Shown here: piece after piece, positions 16,301-25,300 of the stretch
How the letters are laid out: the number at the start of each line of letters is the position of its first letter
Numbering within the stretch: position 1 is the stretch's first letter
Origin: a virus
Length of the DNA stretch: 42,154 bases
Reading direction: 5' to 3' (one strand)
Virus record (IMG/VR): IMGVR_UViG_3300001460_000004
Location: 42,940 to 85,093 of that record
Position numbers and translations under genes: made by a program
Notes under the pieces: generated by a model
What the model was told of the DNA's origin: nothing
Database searches by the model: none
The model's input: the letters and a program-made list of their open reading frames with translations, nothing else

Positions 16301-19300
16301 GCTTCGGCAAGGGTTATGCTAGTGAGACTTAACTTATAGTTGTTAAACCATTGATTGTAAGGAAATTCAGTCCAAACTGTGTTGCTACTTGGTCTACTGC
16401 TTGTGGTACTAAGGGATCCGCCAGCAGTATTATCTAATACTGGACTAACAAACATTAATTCAGTTGTATCATACTCAGCTGGAAGATCAAAGTCAGCTAG
16501 ACTTCCTAAGAAACTATCAATCCCTTGATATTGGAGATTAAATTCTCTAATTTGTACATGGTACGGCTTGACTTCTTTGATATAATTTAATACAAAGTCT
16601 TGATCATCTTGTCTATATGTTTTGTAAGGTATTAACTCACGTATCACATGATCTACATCAACTAAACTGGTTTTGTCTAACCAGTCCGGTGAAGTTTGTT
16701 CACTAAACACATAATTAAACATTGTAATTAATAATTTGTTTCTTTGTATTAGTAAGTCACCAGTAAACAATTGTGTATTGAGAGCATCAATAATTTTTCT
16801 TGTTTCTGTGATCGGTGCTTGATCAAAATATTGTGCGTCAAAAACCTCAGCATCAAAACCAAATCTACTGGTACTATAGTCGTATATACTACTGCTAATT
16901 GCAATTGTGCCATCCTCAAGACCAACACGATTCCACACACTGTCCTCAAGTAAATAAATTTCCCATTTACCATCGCTGTTGGCTAGTACTTTTGCACTAC
17001 TTCCTTCTGCAACATCTAGACTTGCTAGATTACTATAGTTTTGCACTTCAGCAATAATTCTAGTAGTTGTGGTATAACCTATGCGATACCAATCAATGTA
17101 GCTCCAGAAGTTTGTAGTGTCAAAATTTTGTACCCGAGTGAGGGATGTTTCTCTTTGTATAGTACTTCCAGTTACTAACTGAACTGTATATATTGTCCAA
17201 AGATTACTGTTGGTTTCATCAGTTGCAACTAGGTATTTGTAGCCCAAAGCTACATTGTTTATGTTTTGGTATCCTAATTCTTCGTATGTAAGCAGACGTT
17301 TGTCGTACGCACTTGCATTTGGTTCAGGTTCTTTACTGTTCAATAATGCAAAACTTTTTGTTTCGCTAATTGGCATTGTTTTAAGTATACGATTGGACGC
17401 AACAATATAGTTTTGAAGAGCAGTAAATCTATTTTTAAACATGCTCTGGCGAGGACGTATTTGTATACCATATTTTTCAGCTTCAGGCAACAATGGATCA
17501 GGTACAGCTTGTCCTGCTGCCGTACTGCCTGATAAACTGTCAACAAACTTTGTGTACAATCTTGCATCTAAAAAGCTGTCAGCTTTGTCTTGTGTGATTA
17601 ATTCATACTCTACATGAACTCGATTTGATGTTTCTTCTTTGTCAAATTCAATGTGTAATATGGTATCTTGGGCATTTAAGTATTGTTGCGTATTATATAT
17701 TGCAATTGTACTATTGTTAATGGGTGCCAGATATGCAATACCACTACTGCTTGGTGATAAAATATAACTTTCTAAACTACTTGCACTGAGTGTTTTACTT
17801 GCATCTTTGTTTACTGCGGTAACAGAGCTTACCCAGAAGTAATACACAGTTTCAATAAAGCCACTTTGATTAACTTGATCAACACTCACATAGCTGGTTA
17901 AACTGTGAGGTACACCAGAGCCTGTCCAATTAGTTGGAGTGTCATTGCTGATAACCCAACTGTATACCCGAGCTATACTTCCTGGAAACAATGTTCCCCA
18001 TTTTTTACTTGAATACACTGGATCGTTTTGATTAGGATCAATATATCTTAATACACTAGTATCCCACCATAACTGCCCTACTTGTGCTTCTGCCCAACGC
18101 ATACCGTTGTTGTTATATTGCCCATTATTGTAACTGGCTGGATCAATTCCACCAATATAATCTATATTTTCGCTAATAACACCTAGCATTTTTCCTTGTA
18201 GTGGATCAAAATAATCGAGGTAAACATCTGTAGTATTATTAACAAAGTTATACATGCTAACAGTGTTAAACAACGATATATCAACAGTGGGGCTTTGTAT
18301 TCTTTTTTGATTCCACGCTGGTTTCTTGTCAGCATTTATAAATTGTAATACAACCCCAAAGTTTGCACTACTGCTATCGTCTCTATCACTCTTTGGTACG
18401 CCTACTAGTAGCGTACTACCTCTATAGTCAACGCTATAGCCATATTTGTCTAAACTTTCAATATTTTCTGGGGTAAATTGTTGACCAAATACAAACTGAT
18501 ATGGATTGCTAACTGTAGCTTTATAAGGAGCTAGACTATCAAATTGATACACAACACCACTTTGAACAATTGTTGTATCAAAGCGTGTGCTGTTGTCATC
18601 AAATAATGTTTTATTGCTATCAAATGTGTTTGGTAGTATCAAATTTCCGTCAGGTGCACCTACAATAAGTGTGTTTGTTTCAGTGTCAACACTTATATCA
18701 AATCCAAATTGTGAATACGGTTGAGGATTAGGTGCTTTAATAGTTTGTTGCCATACATACAAATCTATATCTAAATCAGCAAAGGCAGTACCTGTGCCTG
18801 GTAATACACTCAAGTTATCTAAATTATTTGTTATTGCTAAATCAGTTAATGTAAATGTAATTCTACCACTTACTACTTTGATTACTGCATTATTAATTGG
18901 AGCTATGCTAAATGTTATTTGTTTTGTTGAGTTGTCATATGTGTATGCAACACCTGCTGTTTGTTCAACATCATTAACCAACACAACTGTATTGTATCCA
19001 CTGGCATCACTGTAAATATTGCCAACCCCAAATACTGTTGTTGTACCATCGCCACTTAGTGTGGTATCGGCAGTTGCACTTACTACTAAATTTGGAATAG
19101 TTGCAGCTGTAATATCTGCTATTAATTGTGTAATAGTAGTTCCAGTTAATTGCACATAGTATCCATTGATACTAATATAATCGCCAATTGTGAACGCAGG
19201 ATTAGAAAACTTACTTGTTGCTGTTGAGTATGTGTTCATTTGGTTTGCCCAATACTCAACAGCTCCACTTTGTTCTTCTGTTGTTGAATCCATACGTGCG

Positions 19301-22300
19301 CCTACATATAAGCTACAATTTGTTCTGCAGTGATCTAAACTGTATCCAAACTCGCTTTTGATTGTAGTATTTTTGCCTAATATAGTTTCAATAAGGGTAA
19401 ATTGATTTGTCCCAATTTCAACAATATCACCTATTTGTAATGTCTGCGAAATTGTAGCTGTTTGTGTTGCTGTATTCAGTGTATATCCATTGCCAGTATT
19501 TAAATTTTGATTTGTTAGTGCAACATCGTTTACACTTACATTAACAATACCAGGTGCAGTCATACTACTTATAGTTGTAAATGACTGATTTGCACCAGCA
19601 GTTGTTACAATAAATTTTTGACTGTTACGACTATACACATATGCACTGCCTTTGTTAGTGCTTGAATACGGTAACCCAACAACAAGAACACTTCCATCAG
19701 TACTTGCTGTTAAACTATGTCCAAAGTTATCTCCAACATCTAACCCACTTGGTGCAATAGTTTCGCTATAGTTCCAATAAGTTCCAGCATCTATCATAAT
19801 AGTTGAGCCAGCTGCTGGAACTGTTAAAAATTCTAATTCATTTAACAAGGTAGCACTGTCACTGTTGAATTCATAATCAATGTGTGGTCTTTGAATTTTG
19901 TCATCAACTTTAACAGTGAAACTGTATATGTCTCCAATTTGTGCAAAGTACTGATCTAATGGGAAAGTAATTTCTGTGCTTATGCCACTACCACTAGCAG
20001 TAAATCCAACAACTCCGGTTGTATCATTGACACTTGTTACTAGAATTTTTAGATCATGCGAGAATGTCAAGTTACCTGTTGGCGTAATACTTGGTGCTGC
20101 ACTGGTTGTAATCTGTGTTGCACCATCGACGCTTACAACTGTTTGTCCACTTACAAAACCATTGCCCGCAATAGTCATCCCTGCAACAATCCCAGTGGTG
20201 CTTCCAACAACTAGTGCTGTTCCACCATGAGAAGTATACGGAGTAACTATTGCGGCTGGGGGTGTACTGTCTACTGTGTCAATGTCAGCTTGTGCTATAG
20301 TAATAAGATCGTTTACTGCATAGCCTGTGCCTGCACTTGTTACTTCAACAGTGTAAACGCCTCGGACGTTGCTAACTAAAAATTTAGCACCATCACCAGT
20401 TCCAACTGTGTTTGTTCCTATGATCTTATTACTTCTGAATTGGTCTAGCTGAACACTAACACGGCGTGTTATAATTAATTTTTGGTCAGCCGTTACGTTT
20501 TGGAAAACAATATCACTAGCAGTAATAGTATAATCTACATTAGGTATTTGTTCAATATTGTTTAACACCACTACCATTTGATAAATGTCTGTAGCACCTG
20601 TATCAACTTTTATATAGTTGCTCCAGTTGTAGTTAAACTGATTTTCAGTTGTTGTGTATGTTATTGTTTGCAATGCAACTGTTTCTTTTGCAAATGCATG
20701 CACACGATTTGCCCCTGGGCTACCTATAAACATCCAGTTTTCATCTAGTGCCATTAATACACTTTGACCAAATTTACCCTCGCCAAAGTTTTGATCTGGG
20801 CTTACTAGTACTTGTTTTATAACCGGAGCGTTACTGCTAGCTGCTGTAAAAATAGTAGCAGCATATCCACTGTTGGTGTCGCTTTCTGGTGCACCTGCAA
20901 TAGTCCATTCGCTATTACCGACATCTGCACTGGCGCCAAATTTACTTGTGCCAGTTGCATTTAATGTTATTTGATTAGCAAAACTATATGCATTATCTTG
21001 TGTACGTACATAAGTGTATAGAATACCGGGGTCTGTTGCCGTGTTGTTAGGATTATAATTAGGAGCTCCAATAAATGCAGTTTCATTTAACAACCCTTGG
21101 CTTACAACTGATCCAAATTCACTTAGTTCAGTTGGAAATTGTAACTGTAATGTTGTACTTTGCACAAATGGTTCAGTTTTTTCAAGTACTTCCCATTTTC
21201 CATCTACATTATTGTCTACCCATACTAAAATACCCTTGCGTAAATCTTTAGCAAAATCTAAATTAGCAATGTCACTTGGTTGTGCAACTCGAGTGCTAAC
21301 GAGTTTTAAACCTAATCCACTGCCAGTGATATCAGCACTTATGTTTTCTGCACTAAGTGGAGTATCAATAGTAACAGTGTTTGCATCTACAACAACATCA
21401 ACTTGATGCAATCCGTTAATTACATTGTTAAAATCTTTTACAACAAACCTATCACCTATTTTTAAATTGTGATAACCAGCAAATGCAATTGATAGTTGCC
21501 CATTTAAATTATTAAATGTACGCACAACAAGATTGTCAATTGTTTCTAATCTGTAAACATTCCAATTGTATTCGTTGACTGCGGCCACCCATAATGTACT
21601 TCCTTGTCCCAATTGGTCAAGTTTAGCAAGTATTGCAGTATTTGCACTATCAAAATCAAATGCTGTAGTGTCAACATCAGCAGTATTAACATACCCTGCA
21701 CCTGGAAGTGCAGTATCGGTTACTGTTTGAGTTAGTTCTGTAAATATGTTAGGTGAAGTTACAGGGTAACTTGTTTTGTATAGTTCATTAAAAGCTATAG
21801 TTTGGTCAGCTACACTAATTTCCCCTGGAGTAATAACTTCAATCAATGCAGGACTAGAACTTATATTGGCTTCATTGATTTGGATGTCAATGTAGCGCCT
21901 GTTAAAGTTAGCACCGTACTCACTTTTTAAAACTTTCCATAATTCGTAAACATCATATTCGGCAGCTTCTTTACCAAGATCAGCTAGACTAAACAATTCA
22001 GTAGCACTGTTTGTACCTTTGCTTCCTAAAAACTGGCTGTACAAGTTAACTTGCGAAATGTCATCTAGGTTAAGGTTAGTCATGTAATCTCTTGGTCTAA
22101 ACCCAATCAATCCATAGCTGAACAAGTCGGTTTCTGTCTCAAGATTTGCATTATAAATGCTATATGCAGTTTGCAATTCGTTACTACTGTTGGCAGCATT
22201 TGGTAGCAATCCTTTTTGTATTAAATCATAATCGCTTTCTGTCCACAGTGAAAAGTTAAATTTTTCTGCTGGATTTACAATTTGTTTAGCAACATAGTAT

Positions 22301-25300
22301 TTGCCTTTAAACAGTACAATATCGCCCTTAGTGTATTTTGTACTGTTATTCCATTCAATAATGTTGTCTTGATTTAACACAAAGCCAGGAGCGTCAAGAG
22401 TCCCGTTCCAATTTGAACTTAAAAATCCATTGATTTGAATCCTGTTCTGTCTGTTGCCTGTTGTGGGTTGATATATTAAATCGCCAAATACACTTTTGTT
22501 GTCAACAATCATTATGTGTTCATATGCAGTAAACTTAAAGTTAACATAACAGATTGCATCAGTTGTTCTTGTTTCAAGTGTTATTCTTCCTTGATCGCGA
22601 TCAATAATAAGATCACTAAGTGGAATTATTTTTTTGTTTTGATTTAATATTGTACTTTTTCTATTTCTAGGAACTAAACTATCAGCAACCAATCCATCCT
22701 GTGCAATACTAATTTTACTTGCAAGTGGATTTAAATTAATAACACTTCCTTCAGCAAAACCTTGTCCGGTCCAATATAAAAACTCGCTTGCCATTGCATC
22801 CCAAGTTAATGTAAATCCATTTTCTTGATTTACAAAAGTTAGTCCACGTGTTTCTAAAAATTTTCCGTAGCTGCGTAAAAAGTCAACTACACTACTTGGA
22901 TTTGTGTATACATATCCATATGGAACACTAACTACTTGATCAGTAAATTCAATTGCAGCTTGTACAGTTTCACTGCCGCCTTCAACTGTTATAGTAGGAC
23001 CGTTTGTTCTACTTTGTAATATATTGAAGTATCCCTTAGTTTGATCGTAACCAAGTACTGCCCAGCCACCAGCTGTTGATTGTATAATCACACTACTGTA
23101 TGTTACTTCTTTTGTTGGTACATTTTTGTAAACCAACAATTTATAACTTTCGTCTGGCAATAACAATCCAGCGTTTGTACTGTCGGGTGTGCTACGCTCG
23201 GTATAAACTTTTAAATATCTCTTGTCACTAAAGCTAGCTAGACGCCAACCCAAACGCACATCTACGTTACTCAATGTGTTTGTAAGACTTGTTGTGCTAT
23301 TAACGCCATTTTTTCTATTGTAATCAATAATCCAATTGATATAACTGGCTTTGCTTGTGCCATTACCATATAACGGATCTATATTTTTAGCATCAAGCCT
23401 GGCACGTTTATTCCAAAGATACTGTTCTATTGTTGTACTGTATTTGTATAAATCTAAATCAGCAAACAACCCAAAGAACTTAGCAGGGTTGGCTAGTGCT
23501 ATTAGTCTCATTAGTGCAAAGGGCCAGCTGCTGCTACTTCTCCAAACATTTTCTGTGGGGCCGTCATCTCCAAAGCGCCATCCACGTCTAAATGTACTTG
23601 CGTCAGGAGTACCCATAACACTTTCGTTTGGTGCAAGCAAATTTCCTTCGCTGTCTACTGGAATAGCATCAGTGAGTCCTAATCTTGTGTAACGAGTATC
23701 GTATCTTGGATTAGCTGGATCAGCAATGTAACCTAATTCTAAATTTTGCCAAAGCACTAAGTTTCCACTAGTGTAAGGTGCAGGGCCATACTCTGATTCC
23801 CACCAAGTTGGTTTTTTACTTAATCCTAACATTTCCCAAGGAGTTGTATGTGGAGTAATAGTGTCATAAAAATTTAAATAAATTCCGCGCCATGCGCCAA
23901 GCAATGCACTACCATCAAGTTTGTTACTGCTTCCACTATAGTTCCATGTGAAGGGATTAGTTTGATCATATTGTTGTAACTGATATTCTATCTTGTTGGT
24001 TCCTGTCCAACCTAAAAAATCTGGAGATAGTATTTGATTTATTTCTGTAGCTGTGTAATCTGTTGTTCTAAATTCACCTGGAATAACGTCAGCTGCAACT
24101 ATAGGGATAGTACCTGTAACTTTAATATTGTTATAAATCCTAGTTTCAAATTCAAGCAATACATCATCACGTATATCCCCATATGCAATTGTAATACTAC
24201 CGTCGTGTCCACGGATAACAGTTTGTGGTGTTAAGTATGTTGAATCAACATATTTACTAGGTACATATGCAGGATACATTCCCATTTTAGTTGGAGTATT
24301 AGGAACGTAGCTACCAGCTGTACTGGTGTATTCTCTAATAGTAATAACATCACCAACTACTGTTGCTTTGCTTATATTAATAGTTGCTGTATTAGCAGGA
24401 ACAGTGTAATCTGTATCTTTTACAAGTATTGTTCCGTTTAAGTAAATCAACAACCCTGCAAAATTACTAGAAGTAAAATTATATATAACATTTGTATCAT
24501 AAACAGTTGTGCTTGTGCTGTTTACTGTATATGTAATTTCAGTATAGTTGCTACCATTAGGCAACATATCACTCCAGTAAAAACTAGTGTTTGAATTTTT
24601 ACCTAGTGTTATTTCATCAATGCTTAAATCAAGTATTTGGGTGGCTGTATTATTAAGATAATCACCTTTGCCGGCTTGATCCATAAGAGCAGCTTTGTAC
24701 TTTTCGTATTCTTGTGAATTGTACAATATACTATCATATACTTCGTAGTTTGTGTCTCGCAAGAACACTCCACCTAATGTAAGCGGTGCACTACTTTGTA
24801 TAATCATATCACCGTAACGACTTATATTTCCTAAATCGCGAGTATTATTTTGTCCATTTATTTTTCCAGTTAGGTCAGGTATGTTTTGTGCAATACTATC
24901 ATAATGGCCTCTAACACTTCCAAGTGTAAATGTGTCGCTGTTTACATTAATTGGATTGCTTTCTAGATTACTCGGAACTTCATAGTAACCCACGCTACTA
25001 GCCGAGTTACTCAACACTTGCACTTCAACTGGAATGCCGTCTTTTGGCACAACACTACTACTCAGTGTAATGGTTGTGTTTTGTCCTGATATAGCATAAG
25101 TGAAATTACTGTTGTTAGTATAGTTGCCGTCAATAAACACTTTTATTGGATTAACAAGTGTAGTAGTGTCAGCCGGAACATCTAATATCAAGGTAGGATT
25201 GGTATTATCGTATATAAAATTAAAAATCTGCCTTTGACGACTGTCTTGTATTGCTGTTTGCCAACCAATGCAATCTGCATAGCTCACTCTGTCCACATAT

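Larger units (their letters stand above)
13505..25210 (-). repeat. About eleven dispersed copies of a beta-rich module within the giant protein
   Basis: Common pattern: often GDGxTxxF, then a strand V-x-V-x-(V/L)-(N/D)-(G/N/D), a short loop ending in (D/G)Y(T/E), then I-x-(F/L)-x(4-8)-gd-x-I-x-(I/V). Approximate copies on the + strand: 25030-25210, 24310-24535, 20455-20655, 19780-19915, 19405-19590, 18845-19065, 15245-15400, 15030-15190, 14715-14875, 14115-14365 and 13505-13740. Example cores are GLLIYLNGTILVKDTDYTV, TVVLVNDVEQTAGVAYTY and VAVFVNGVPTTAYSV. They are divergent at residue level, so this is an old domain expansion rather than recent DNA repetition. Confidence 0.6.
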
